NCBI GenBank assembly: GCA_964416385.1
Contig: CAYQDW010000001.1
Span: forward strand, 29,214-93,213
Length of the DNA stretch: 64,000 nt
From: JAUHWL01 sp964416385
GTDB taxonomy: Bacteria; Bacteroidota; Bacteroidia; Flavobacteriales; Schleiferiaceae
Direction of reading: 5' to 3'
Positions 25,926 to 34,690 of this stretch are shown here, one piece after another (within the stretch, counting starts at the first letter, position 1; the number at the start of each line of letters is the position of its first letter). The notes beneath the pieces were generated by a model, which had not been told where the DNA came from, did no database searches, and saw only the letters and a list, made by a program, of their open reading frames with translations. Both the position numbers and the translations under genes were made by a program.

Positions 25926-26870
25926 ATGAAAAACAGAACTACCATTATTTGTGCATTGTTGCTCGTGTTTTCAACAAGTACTTTACTGGCTCAAGATGAG
26001 TTGTTAACGCTTATAGATGAAGAAGAAACTACGGAAGATGCCGCAATAAATTATACAACGGCAACCTTTAAAGGTACGCGCATCGTAAATATGCAAAGCT
26101 CAGAAATACCGTCAGCTGGGGTAATGCAATTTATATTCATGCATCGCTTTGGGGCGTTAAATGACGATTTTGTCTATAATTTCTTCGGTTTAGATGTAGC
26201 AAGTGTGCGTCTTAGCCTAGACTATTCTCCAACTGATTGGCTTAATGTGGGCTTTGGTAGAAGTAGTGTAACCAAAACATGGGATGGCTTTTTAAAACTT
26301 AAGGTACTACGCCAACAAACCGGAGCGCGTACCATGCCCATAACAGCTGTGATTTATTCATCTATGAATTACACCACTTTACGCCCTGGTGATGGTTTGT
26401 CTTATACAGAAACAGACAAATTGAGCTATGTGCATCAACTTATTGTAGCTAGAAAATTTAATGAACGCTTGTCTTTAGAATTAGTACCAACATTGGTGCA
26501 CTACAACCTTGTGCCAACCAACACGCATCCTAATGATGTTTTTGCACTTGGATTTGGCGGTCGGGTTAAACTCACAAAACGCGTTGCCATTACTGCAGAG
26601 TATATGTTACAACTCACGGATAACAATACCTTCTTTAACCAAGAAACGCAACAAAATGTGGCATACAAAAACGGTTTAAGTGTAGGTGTGGACATAGAAA
26701 CAGGTGGTCATGTTTTTCAATTACACCTTACAAATGCCCGCGGTTTAGTAGACCCACAATGGATTGGAAGAACACCCGGAAGTTGGGCTAATGGTGATAT
26801 TTATTTTGGATTTAACATCTCTAGAGTTTTTACTCTCGTAAAGCCAAAAACACCAGAAGAACCTTGGTAA
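25926..26870 (+). CDS. DUF5777-type outer-membrane beta-barrel protein
   Basis: 314 residues with signal peptide (cleavage after about residue 22, LLAQ). The segment about 45-75 (FKGTRIVNMQSSEIPSAGVMQFIFMHRFG) is the hallmark of the DUF5777 family. The remainder has alternating beta-barrel strands. Last gene of the cytochrome / YceI unit, 9 bases after yceI. Function not known; a pore or lipid-handling partner of YceI is possible. Confidence 0.87.
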   Translation: MKNRTTIICALLLVFSTSTLLAQDELLTLIDEEETTEDAAINYTTATFKGTRIVNMQSSEIPSAGVMQFIFMHRFGALNDDFVYNFFGLDVASVRLSLDYSPTDWLNVGFGRSSVTKTWDGFLKLKVLRQQTGARTMPITAVIYSSMNYTTLRPGDGLSYTETDKLSYVHQLIVARKFNERLSLELVPTLVHYNLVPTNTHPNDVFALGFGGRVKLTKRVAITAEYMLQLTDNNTFFNQETQQNVAYKNGLSVGVDIETGGHVFQLHLTNARGLVDPQWIGRTPGSWANGDIYFGFNISRVFTLVKPKTPEEPW

Positions 26871-26926
26871 GTTGTATCCATAATTTTGCAAGATTTTTCT
26901 AATTTACAGCCATAAAATCAAGTACT

Positions 26927-27367
26927 ATGGATTTAGTTTGGTGGTGGCTTACTGCTGGTGTAGTATGTTTAATCATTGAGGTTTTTACACCGAGTTTTTT
27001 TGCGGCAAGTTTGGGTATAGGGGCAATAGCTTCTTCTATAGGTGCAGCTTTTGGCGTGTCTTTAGAAATTCAATTGTTACTTTTTTCGCTGGTCAGTTTG
27101 ATTAGCATTTTCGCGCTTAGGCCGCTAATTACCAAATATTTATACCAGGGCAGTGATGTACGCACAAATGCGGATGCCTTAATAGGCAGAACAGGTCTTG
27201 TTATTGCCGCCATAGACCCCTCAACCAATCAGGGACGCATGCGTATTGATGGAGATGAGTGGCAGTTTAGCTTAGTAGATGAACATAGTAGCGTGCGCAT
27301 AGGTGATAAACTGCGCGTAGTACACAGAGAAAGTATTATTTTAATTGTTGAACCTTTTAACCCATAA
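26927..27367 (+). CDS. NfeD-family membrane protein
   Basis: 146 residues, the short form without the protease domain. About three N-terminal membrane helices (about 3-75) are followed by a C-terminal OB-fold (about 85-145, with ALIGRTGLV and the GDEW segment). It sits 3 bases before an SPFH gene. NfeD proteins work with stomatin-like partners in membrane microdomain quality control. Confidence 0.92.
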   Translation: MDLVWWWLTAGVVCLIIEVFTPSFFAASLGIGAIASSIGAAFGVSLEIQLLLFSLVSLISIFALRPLITKYLYQGSDVRTNADALIGRTGLVIAAIDPSTNQGRMRIDGDEWQFSLVDEHSSVRIGDKLRVVHRESIILIVEPFNP

Positions 27368-27370
27368 GTC

Positions 27371-28360
27371 ATGACACCTGTATTTATCTTACTATCAATC
27401 TTACTCATTTTAGTAATTGTTCTTCTCATTAAAGGCGTTCGCATTGTTAAGCAAAGTGAAGCGGTTATTATTGAGCGTCTTGGGAAATACAATAAAACCT
27501 TAACCTCTGGTTTTAATATTATCATACCAGTAATTGATGCACCTCGACAAATTGCTTGGCGTTACACCACGCAAGGTTTTAATGGGGAAATGGTTTCCGT
27601 CTTCAAAATGAGAGACGTGATAGATTTACGTGAAAATGTTTACGATTTTCCGAAGCAGAATGTAATTACTAGAGATAATGTTGTTACAGAAATCAATGCT
27701 TTGATTTATTTTCAGATTGTTGATCCGCTTAAATCTGTTTATGAAATTGGTAACCTGCCTAACGCCATTGAAAAGCTAACGCAGACCACCTTGCGTAATG
27801 TTATCGGCGAAATGGATTTGGATGAGTGTCTCTCAAGCCGCGATACCATCAATACCAAGCTTAGAACCATTTTAGATGAAGCCACTAACAAATGGGGTGT
27901 AAAAGTAAATCGCGTTGAACTTCAAGATATCAATCCGCCCCGCGATATTAGAGACGCCATGGAAAAGCAAATGCGTGCTGAACGCGATAAGCGCGCTGCC
28001 ATTTTAGAAGCAGAAGGAGAAAAGCAGTCACGTATTCTTGAGGCTGAGGGTTTACGTGAAGCACAGATTAAAGAAGCCGAAGGAAAACGCGAGAAGGAAA
28101 TATTAGAGGCTGATGGTATGGCGCAAGCTAGAATTCGCATTGCTGAAGCCGAAGCAGAGGCGATTAGATTGGTAGCCGAAACGATTCAAAAAACAGCAAA
28201 AGGCGATCCTGTTAATTATTTAATAGCCCAAAAGTATCTAGAAACGCTACAAAAAATGACAGAAGGTAAAGAGAATAAAACCGTCTTTTTACCATACGAA
28301 GCCACGGGCGTTCTTAGTTCGCTAGGTGGCATTAAAGAATTACTCCAAAATCAAAGCTAG
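27371..28360 (+). CDS. SPFH/Band 7 stomatin-like protein (QmcA type)
   Basis: 329 residues. N-terminal membrane helix (about 3-22), SPFH domain (about 25-190, with VIERLGKYNKTL and DINPPRDI), and a long Glu/Ala-rich coiled coil (about 195-275, AEGEKQSRILEAEGLREAQ pattern) that drives oligomerisation. Partner of the preceding nfeD gene in the same operon. Likely scaffold or protease regulator in the inner membrane. A terminator follows. Confidence 0.94.
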   Translation: MTPVFILLSILLILVIVLLIKGVRIVKQSEAVIIERLGKYNKTLTSGFNIIIPVIDAPRQIAWRYTTQGFNGEMVSVFKMRDVIDLRENVYDFPKQNVITRDNVVTEINALIYFQIVDPLKSVYEIGNLPNAIEKLTQTTLRNVIGEMDLDECLSSRDTINTKLRTILDEATNKWGVKVNRVELQDINPPRDIRDAMEKQMRAERDKRAAILEAEGEKQSRILEAEGLREAQIKEAEGKREKEILEADGMAQARIRIAEAEAEAIRLVAETIQKTAKGDPVNYLIAQKYLETLQKMTEGKENKTVFLPYEATGVLSSLGGIKELLQNQS

Positions 28361-28403
28361 TAAGGGTGCTGAAAAGGGCAACCAGTGATGGCTAAAAATT
28401 AAT

Positions 28404-28442
28404 AAAGTCGGCATGCGTTTTTAATCATGCCGACTTTTTTTT
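28404..28442 (+). terminator. Rho-independent terminator after the nfeD-SPFH operon
   Basis: Stem AAAGTCGGCATG / CATGCCGACTTT with a loop of about ten bases and a run of eight T. The A-run on the other side could also serve the convergent FTCD gene. Confidence 0.9.
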
Positions 28443-28495
28443 ATCCGCTCTACTTGCCAAAAAACAAGTTACAGAGCGATATACTATTAATTAAC

Positions 28496-30187
28496 TTAAA
28501 GCTTGGTGTTAACTACAGCCATAATCGCTTTTTCCCTTTCAATGGCTTTGGCTTCAATGGCTTCTGCCTTGGCCAACGCTGCATCAACAAACGCTTGGTT
28601 TGAAAAACCCGCGCAGTTAATTCGGACGTTAAGATGCGCACCTCTTATGGCTGTTAAGGCACACATAGCGCCAACACCGGCATCGCTGATAGATGCCTTT
28701 AGACCATGTTCTGCCATTGCCTCCATCACCTCCATGCTATCATAGGCTGTTTCCATAACGGCAAGTGGGGTATTTATAGCACCTTCTGTAGCCGTAGCAA
28801 TGGCTAGCTTCCGCGCTTCTTTTTCTGCATCAGTTGATTTTGGCAAGCGGTAGGCTTCCATAATCTGTGTAAAGGCCTGCGTATCTGCATCTACCATGTA
28901 GAGCAGTTTTTGCTGGTATTTTTGTCCTTTCTCAGCCCAATCAGAATAAAACGCCCATTGCTCATCCCAGCCTCTTTTGTGCGCACTTAAATTGGCCACC
29001 ATAGTGCCGAGCGCAACGCCCAAGCTACCCACATATGCGGCAATAGAACCGCCACCTGGCGCAGGACTTTCAGAAGCAGTTTCATCAGCAAATTCACGAA
29101 GGTTCATGGCAATTAGTGGTTGCGCTGAGGCGTCATCAAGCATATACTCAATGATTTTTTCCTTGGGGTTAAATGGCTTCAAGTCATCAAGACCGAGGCT
29201 TTTAACGGCAATTTTTATTTTTTCACTTTCAGAAATCCCCAAAGAACGTTCTTGCTTTCTAAGAAAATAATCGGCTGCATCTAGCATAGCCTGCTTTGGT
29301 ATTAAACCTACCAACTCAGACCCTGTAACACGTAAACCGCGTTCTGTGGCAGATTTAACCGTTTCATCAAAGGCGATATGCACCGGGGTAATGGCAATGT
29401 TGGTAAGGTTATAGCTGATTTGTGCAATACCATATTCTTCAATATACCAACCAATGCCTTTAACTGCTTTTAAGCGACCAGGAATTCTAATGGGCTCGCC
29501 ATTTTCATCAAGTACGGGTTTGCCATCTGGCTTGTTGTTTTCTGTTTTTACGCGTCCTGCCTCACGTATATCAAACGCAATAGCGTTAGCCCTGCGTGTA
29601 GAGGTAGTGTTGAGGTTTACATTGTAAGCCACCAAAAAATCGCGTGCACTAATGGCGGTTGCACCAGTTTTCATTACATGATCTGTAAATGCTGCGGGGC
29701 CAAAGTCAGGTTTCCAAGCGGGATCTACTAACTTTTTGGCCAGGCCTTCATATTCACCTTGTCTGCAGTTGGCCAGATTTTTACGTTTAGGCTCGCGCGC
29801 TGCATTTTCATAGCAGTAAACTGGAATGTTTAACGCGTTACCAACCCGCTCGGCCAATTTTAAGGCGTAGGGTATAACCTCCTCCATTGTAATGTTGGCC
29901 ACTGGCACCAATGGGCATACATCTGTTGCACCAAAACGCGGATGTTCTCCTTTATGCGTGCGCATATCTATGAGCTCAGAAGCCTTTTTAATGAGCAAAA
30001 AAGCAGCTTCAATAACCGGTTCGGGTTCTCCAACAAAAGTGATAACCGTTCTGTTGGTGGCAGCACCGGGATCAATATCTAAAAGCTTAACGCCAGGTAC
30101 GGTTTCTACAACACTTGCAATGGCTTTGATTTTATCTTGATTTCTGCCTTCTGAGATATTAGGCACGCATTCAATAAGTTTTTTCAT
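28496..30187 (-). CDS. ftcD: Bifunctional glutamate formimidoyltransferase / formimidoyl-THF cyclodeaminase
   Basis: 563 residues, close to the animal FTCD length. N-terminal formiminotransferase domain (about 1-330) with CVPNISEGRN (about 7-16) and HKGEHPRFGATDVCPLVP (about 78-95). C-terminal cyclodeaminase domain (about 350-560) with SPAPGGGSIAAYVG (about 374-387). It degrades formiminoglutamate from histidine and passes the one-carbon unit to tetrahydrofolate. Together with hutI upstream on the same strand it marks the histidine-use pathway; hutH and hutU are not in the window. Confidence 0.95.
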   Translation of the reverse strand: MKKLIECVPNISEGRNQDKIKAIASVVETVPGVKLLDIDPGAATNRTVITFVGEPEPVIEAAFLLIKKASELIDMRTHKGEHPRFGATDVCPLVPVANITMEEVIPYALKLAERVGNALNIPVYCYENAAREPKRKNLANCRQGEYEGLAKKLVDPAWKPDFGPAAFTDHVMKTGATAISARDFLVAYNVNLNTTSTRRANAIAFDIREAGRVKTENNKPDGKPVLDENGEPIRIPGRLKAVKGIGWYIEEYGIAQISYNLTNIAITPVHIAFDETVKSATERGLRVTGSELVGLIPKQAMLDAADYFLRKQERSLGISESEKIKIAVKSLGLDDLKPFNPKEKIIEYMLDDASAQPLIAMNLREFADETASESPAPGGGSIAAYVGSLGVALGTMVANLSAHKRGWDEQWAFYSDWAEKGQKYQQKLLYMVDADTQAFTQIMEAYRLPKSTDAEKEARKLAIATATEGAINTPLAVMETAYDSMEVMEAMAEHGLKASISDAGVGAMCALTAIRGAHLNVRINCAGFSNQAFVDAALAKAEAIEAKAIEREKAIMAVVNTKL

Positions 30188-30257
30188 TGTATGAAGTTTT
30201 AGGTAATAGGATTAGATTCCTATCTACTATAGATTTTAGGGGATTTTAATAGAAAAC

Positions 30258-31085
30258 TTAAGAGAAGACACCAAACACATCTTGTACAGAACTGGTGGTT
30301 TTTGCATTAATCATTAATACCGGAATTTTAGCCCAATTAGAAATGATGTTTTGGTCAAAATTTGTTCCGAAAATATTCTTGATGCCATCTTCATGGTGAT
30401 TTAAAATGGCAATAACATCTGCATTTGTTAAATCGGCATAGTTAATAATCTGTTTATCGAAGTCCTCTTCAGCATTCGCATGGGTAGTGCTAAATGTTAT
30501 GCCGTGCTCATTTAGATATCTTTTGGCAAATGAAACGTTACGATGCACTGCATTCTTTTGAAACTCATCCGTTTTTTCGGCCACAAACAAGTGCACCTTA
30601 GCAGCAAACGTTTGGGCCACCTTACTAACAATGCTCAGTATCTGTTTTTCTTCAGAAACCAAGTCAATAGGCATAACAATATGGTCTATGTTGTCATTTT
30701 TAGGTAGGCGATCTTGGGTAATGAGAATGGGTATCTCAGAATTCATGACAATCTTATTGGCATGACTGCCAAATAGGTATTGCAGCCCTTTTAAGCCGTG
30801 TGTGCCCATAACAATGATACCGCTGTTTAGTGCTTTACCAGCTTGGCCAATACCAGTGTATAAATCGCCCTGTTTGATATGTTTTTTAAAATCCACACCA
30901 GAATTTTGATGGCTATTTATCAAATGATCTAGTTTTTGGTCAATAGCATTAATGTGCTCATCTTTCTCTACAATATGCAATAGCGTTATACCAGTATTTA
31001 AAACTTTGGCTGCACCTATGGCATATGCCAATGCTGTTTCTGATATTTCAGTAAAGTCAATAGGGACAAGAATTTTATGGCTCAT
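30258..31085 (-). CDS. Universal stress protein, tandem UspA domains
   Basis: 275 residues made of two UspA-like halves (about 1-140 and 145-270). The first half has an ATP-type loop MGTHGLKGLQYLFGSHANKI (about 94-113); the second lacks the full loop and may be degenerate. Cytoplasmic. It lies 33 bases after the HD gene and 70 bases before ftcD, all on the minus strand. Confidence 0.92.
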   Translation of the reverse strand: MSHKILVPIDFTEISETALAYAIGAAKVLNTGITLLHIVEKDEHINAIDQKLDHLINSHQNSGVDFKKHIKQGDLYTGIGQAGKALNSGIIVMGTHGLKGLQYLFGSHANKIVMNSEIPILITQDRLPKNDNIDHIVMPIDLVSEEKQILSIVSKVAQTFAAKVHLFVAEKTDEFQKNAVHRNVSFAKRYLNEHGITFSTTHANAEEDFDKQIINYADLTNADVIAILNHHEDGIKNIFGTNFDQNIISNWAKIPVLMINAKTTSSVQDVFGVFS

Positions 31086-31118
31086 GAGCAGTTTTTTGGG
31101 TGGCGAAAGTAAGCATCA

Positions 31119-31709
31119 CTACGAAACAATTCCTTTTAAGAGTGCGAAATTATCCTGTTTACCACGTTCATGAAATTCGGCACAAAATGGCGTATGGAGC
31201 TTAAAACTTGTAAAAAACTCAATTTGAATATTCCGCCAATCAGTATCATTTATGGGCCTTCCTAAAAGTTCTTCTTCTTGGCGGTATAAATTGGCTATTG
31301 GGAAGTAATATGGTGTGCTAACGTAAAACAAATCAGCATCGCAAATAATTTTTTCTAATAATGTTTTGGGTTGTTGTGGAAATTTTGTCGCCATGATCAA
31401 ATTGCAAACAGCATCAATATCGCCTCGGCTAAGTTTTATTGTAGGCAATATTTTTTGCGCGAAGGCACAGCCAACTTCTTCGTGATGGTCATAATCATCA
31501 ACAATACCATAATCATGCAAGCAAGCTGCAATCTGTAAAAGATGTAAATCAGCTTCTGAAATGCGCATTTTGTTTGCAAGAAAGGTTGCGTCTCTCAAAA
31601 CCATAGCGGTATGTGTAATAGAATGATACACGTATTTAGGTCCCAGTTTTAAACGTAGATTCTGGAAGAGTGTCTCAATAATTCGAGGCATGTCAGTTTT
31701 TAGTAACAT
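31119..31709 (-). CDS. HD-domain phosphohydrolase
   Basis: 196 residues. The metal-binding HD pattern is present: H in YHSITHT (about 28-34), then CLHDYG (HD about residues 68-69), and a downstream D in IICDADLF (about 128). Such proteins hydrolyse nucleotides or signalling nucleotides; the substrate cannot be told from the sequence. It sits between the degenerate hybrid regulator and the stress protein on the minus strand. Confidence 0.88.
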   Translation of the reverse strand: MLLKTDMPRIIETLFQNLRLKLGPKYVYHSITHTAMVLRDATFLANKMRISEADLHLLQIAACLHDYGIVDDYDHHEEVGCAFAQKILPTIKLSRGDIDAVCNLIMATKFPQQPKTLLEKIICDADLFYVSTPYYFPIANLYRQEEELLGRPINDTDWRNIQIEFFTSFKLHTPFCAEFHERGKQDNFALLKGIVS

Positions 31710-31769
31710 GTGGGTTTACATTAGGTTAGAAAATAAGATTGGAAGGGAAATGCGGGTTAGCGTGTTTAA

Positions 31770-33350
31770 TTAATGGTTGGCTACCTCGCTTGGTGAAAAG
31801 CCATGTATTTCATGAAAAATACGGCTAAAATAGGCGGGGCTGCTAAAGCCATAGCGGTAAGCAATTTGGCTTATTGTTCCGGTATGCGCCTTTAGGTCTT
31901 GGTATGCTTTTTTAATTTTATAATGTTTGATGTATTGTGTGGTACTCATGGTGGTTATGGCTTTAAGTTTTCTATGAATTTGCGTTCTACTCATATACAT
32001 TTCTTTGCTCAACTGTTCTACCCCAAAATGTTCATCTGCTAAATTTTTGTCTAATAGACCATTGATTTTGGCCAGAAAACTTTCTTCTAACGATAAAGAC
32101 TTGGATTGTTTAAAAGCTTTAATGGCATCTTGGTAGGCCGCTTGATATACTTTTTTACGGTTTTCTATAACATTGGTTAGCAGCAAATAGGTTTGTTCTG
32201 GGTCTTCTGTCTTATAAACAATGGCATCGGCTTGAGCCGCTACCAAATCTTTGTGTTTTATGGCTGTGGTGCCGCTAAAAAGCGCCATGGGTACGTGGCT
32301 TACAACACCGTTTTTCCTTAAAAACTTCAGGGCCTCGATACCGCTGGTATTATCGATATTCTTTTGGATGACAATTAAATCAGGAACGATTTCAAGACTT
32401 TTACCGAGTGCACCATCAATACTATTGATAAAGAGCAGTTGCGCATTATTTTTCCAAACCTCTCTCCAAAAGGGCTCGTATTCATCCTCAGCCATAACTA
32501 CAACCAAAGGTGTTTTCTCTTTGGGCAGCCGTACTTCTAAAATTTCATCAGTGTCAATCTCCATTACTTCCTCCATCATCGCTAGTTGCTCATAGTTTAT
32601 ATCTTCAAAGATTTCAACATGCTTAAAAGGAATTGACTTTTTGGTAGAAAAGCAGGGTAAGGTTACTAGAAAGCGGGTATGAGAAAACTTCTCACTTTCT
32701 ACACTAATAGTGCCCTGAAGCGATTCTACCAAGTATTTTGTTAGATAGAGGCCAATGCTCGTGCCTTGATAGTACATGAGATGTATTGGGTCTTTTTCAT
32801 AATACAAATCAAATATGTGAGGTACTTTTTCTGGAACAATGCCAATGCCGTTATCCCAAATTTCAATCTGAATTTTGTTTTGTTCTTTTAGGTAATAAAG
32901 AGAAAGTCGCACAATACCTCCTTCGGCCTTCATAAACCTTATGCCATTGGCAATGAGCCGATAAACAATGCGGTGTAACTTTTGAAAATCTATAAAGCAC
33001 TCCAGTTGATCTACTGAAGATTTAAATTCTAGAATAACGTTTTTTTCTGCCGCTGCGGGCGAGAAACTCTTCAGAATGGTTTCAGAATAGCTAACCACAT
33101 TGGTTTTAATCATGCGGTAAAGCACATCGCCATCAATCAATTTTGCAAGAGAGAAAATATCACGCGTAAGCGACCTAAATTTATACGCATTGCGCAGGGC
33201 AACGTTGAGTTGAAGGCGCTTGGCTTGATTGGTTTCATGGCGCTCAAATTCTTCTAGCGTGGCAACTAAAATACTTAACGGTGAGTTGAATTCCGTTGAT
33301 ATATTCACCCCAATACGGGCTAGGCGTTGTAATTCTTTCTTGCTATCCAT
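31770..33350 (-). CDS. Hybrid two-component/AraC regulator lacking both phosphoacceptor residues
   Basis: 526 residues, no membrane segment or sensor domain. Residues 1-70 align with a HisKA helix, but the expected ISHEF reads I17-S18-T19-E20-F21, so the phosphoacceptor His is Thr. The HATPase part is intact-looking: N135 in the N-box, D166-N-G-x-G170 and G196-x-x-x-G200. Residues about 280-395 form a receiver domain, but PDLIISD reads P323-D-L-I-V-I-Q329, so the Asp is Gln; K380 remains. The C-terminus (about 425-526) is an AraC helix-turn-helix pair. It starts 4 bases after hutI and is probably co-transcribed. I infer an ATP- or ligand-gated DNA-binding protein rather than a phosphorelay. 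Confidence 0.9.
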   Translation of the reverse strand: MDSKKELQRLARIGVNISTEFNSPLSILVATLEEFERHETNQAKRLQLNVALRNAYKFRSLTRDIFSLAKLIDGDVLYRMIKTNVVSYSETILKSFSPAAAEKNVILEFKSSVDQLECFIDFQKLHRIVYRLIANGIRFMKAEGGIVRLSLYYLKEQNKIQIEIWDNGIGIVPEKVPHIFDLYYEKDPIHLMYYQGTSIGLYLTKYLVESLQGTISVESEKFSHTRFLVTLPCFSTKKSIPFKHVEIFEDINYEQLAMMEEVMEIDTDEILEVRLPKEKTPLVVVMAEDEYEPFWREVWKNNAQLLFINSIDGALGKSLEIVPDLIVIQKNIDNTSGIEALKFLRKNGVVSHVPMALFSGTTAIKHKDLVAAQADAIVYKTEDPEQTYLLLTNVIENRKKVYQAAYQDAIKAFKQSKSLSLEESFLAKINGLLDKNLADEHFGVEQLSKEMYMSRTQIHRKLKAITTMSTTQYIKHYKIKKAYQDLKAHTGTISQIAYRYGFSSPAYFSRIFHEIHGFSPSEVANH

Positions 33351-33354
33351 AAGC

Positions 33355-34605
33355 TCATAATCCTTGTACTCTTCCGTTCAAAATATGCATTTCAACATGG
33401 TTGTGACCAACGTTGTAGGGTATGTAGGTTAGCGAAGGTATTTCTTTTGTAATAATGAGGTTAGCCCTTTTGCCGCGCGTTATGCTCCCTAGTTCATCAG
33501 AAAGTTCTAAGGCAGCAGCACCATTAATGGTTGCGGCATTAAAAGCTTCTATTGGGGTTAAATTCATTTGTGTGCAAGCTAGAGATTGTACCAGCTGCAT
33601 GTTTCCAGATGGTGAAGAACCAGGGTTAAAATCTGTTGCCAAGGCTATTTTAGCATCATGCTGCAAAAGTGTTCTAGCAGGGGCGTAAGGTATTTTAATA
33701 AATAGCGAGCAAATGGGTAACAGAGTGGCAATAGTAGCGCTGTTAGCTAGGCTGTTAAAATCTTCAGCGGCCATTACTTCTAAATGGTCTACACTTATAG
33801 CCTTGTGTTTTACACACGCGGCAATACCGCCAATGGCGTTAAATTGATTAACATGAACTTTTGGTTTTAAGCCGTACTTGGCTGCAGCTATTAAAAGCTG
33901 TTCTGTTTGTGCAACAGAAAAATAGCCTTCTTCACAAAACGCATCAACATAATCTGCTAAGCCTTCTTCTGCTACCTGTGGCAAAACTTCGTTAATCATC
34001 AGATCTACGTAGGCATCTGCATTTAGCGTATAGGCTTGTGGTACCGCGTGCAGGGCTAAAAATGTTGTTTTTATGATGGCATCGGTTTGATTTTTTAGGG
34101 CTTTGGCGGTGCGTAACATTTTCAATTCTCCAGCAACAGAAAGGCCATAACCACTTTTAATTTCTATGGCGCCCGTGCCCATATTTATGACATCGTTTAA
34201 GCGTGCTAAACTTTGTGTTAAAAGTGCCGCTTCAGAGGTATCGGCTAGCTTTTTGGCAGAGTTTAGAATGCCACCCCCGCGCTTGGCGATGTCTGCATAA
34301 CTCAAGCCATTGAGCCGCATTTCAAATTCATCTTCGCGTGTACCGGCATAAACCAAATGTGTATGAGAATCTACATAGCTTGGCAGTACAAGTTTGCCTG
34401 TAGCATCTATGATTTTACAACTCTCCACAAGGTTTTTGGGGAGCGATGCCATTTCTCCAAAATCAGTAATGCGCTGGCCAGAAATATGCAGCCATGCTTT
34501 TGTAAGAGATTTAACTTTACTGAGCTCGGCACCCGTAAGCACTTTGATTTCTGGAGGTAAAATGCCAATGAGTTCTTTAATGTTTATGATAAGGATATCG
34601 TCCAT
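33355..34605 (-). CDS. hutI: Imidazolonepropionase
   Basis: 416 residues from the ATG at 34603-34605; the longer frame reaches into aroC and is rejected. The enzyme opens the imidazolone ring to give formiminoglutamate in histidine breakdown. Amidohydrolase metal motif VDSHTHLVYAG (about 78-88), the typical FEMRLNGLSYADIAKRGGGI segment (about 94-113), and a C-terminal metal Asp in LATDFNPGSSPSGN (about 318-331). Its product is the substrate of FtcD downstream. It is divergent from aroC. Confidence 0.95.
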   Translation of the reverse strand: MDDILIINIKELIGILPPEIKVLTGAELSKVKSLTKAWLHISGQRITDFGEMASLPKNLVESCKIIDATGKLVLPSYVDSHTHLVYAGTREDEFEMRLNGLSYADIAKRGGGILNSAKKLADTSEAALLTQSLARLNDVINMGTGAIEIKSGYGLSVAGELKMLRTAKALKNQTDAIIKTTFLALHAVPQAYTLNADAYVDLMINEVLPQVAEEGLADYVDAFCEEGYFSVAQTEQLLIAAAKYGLKPKVHVNQFNAIGGIAACVKHKAISVDHLEVMAAEDFNSLANSATIATLLPICSLFIKIPYAPARTLLQHDAKIALATDFNPGSSPSGNMQLVQSLACTQMNLTPIEAFNAATINGAAALELSDELGSITRGKRANLIITKEIPSLTYIPYNVGHNHVEMHILNGRVQGL

Positions 34606-34653
34606 ACGTAGTAGCGGTATAAGGCTGAAAAATAAGAACTCTTTTGGGATGCA

Positions 34654-34684
34654 TTTGGGTAGCCCAAAAATCGCGCTAATTTTG
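34654..34684 (+). promoter_or_regulatory. aroC promoter (full TTTG-N19-TAATTTTG)
   Basis: TTTG at 34654-34657, 19-base spacer, TAATTTTG at 34677-34684. This is the best full match to the Bacteroidota consensus in the window. The ATG of aroC is only 6 bases downstream, so the transcript should be leaderless or nearly so. Confidence 0.75.
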
Positions 34685-34690
34685 AACCAA

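Noticed and set aside
34394..34690. N-terminal extension of aroC by 99 codons
   Set aside because: It overlaps hutI on the other strand, has no similarity to chorismate synthase, and a perfect promoter lies between it and the ATG at 34691.
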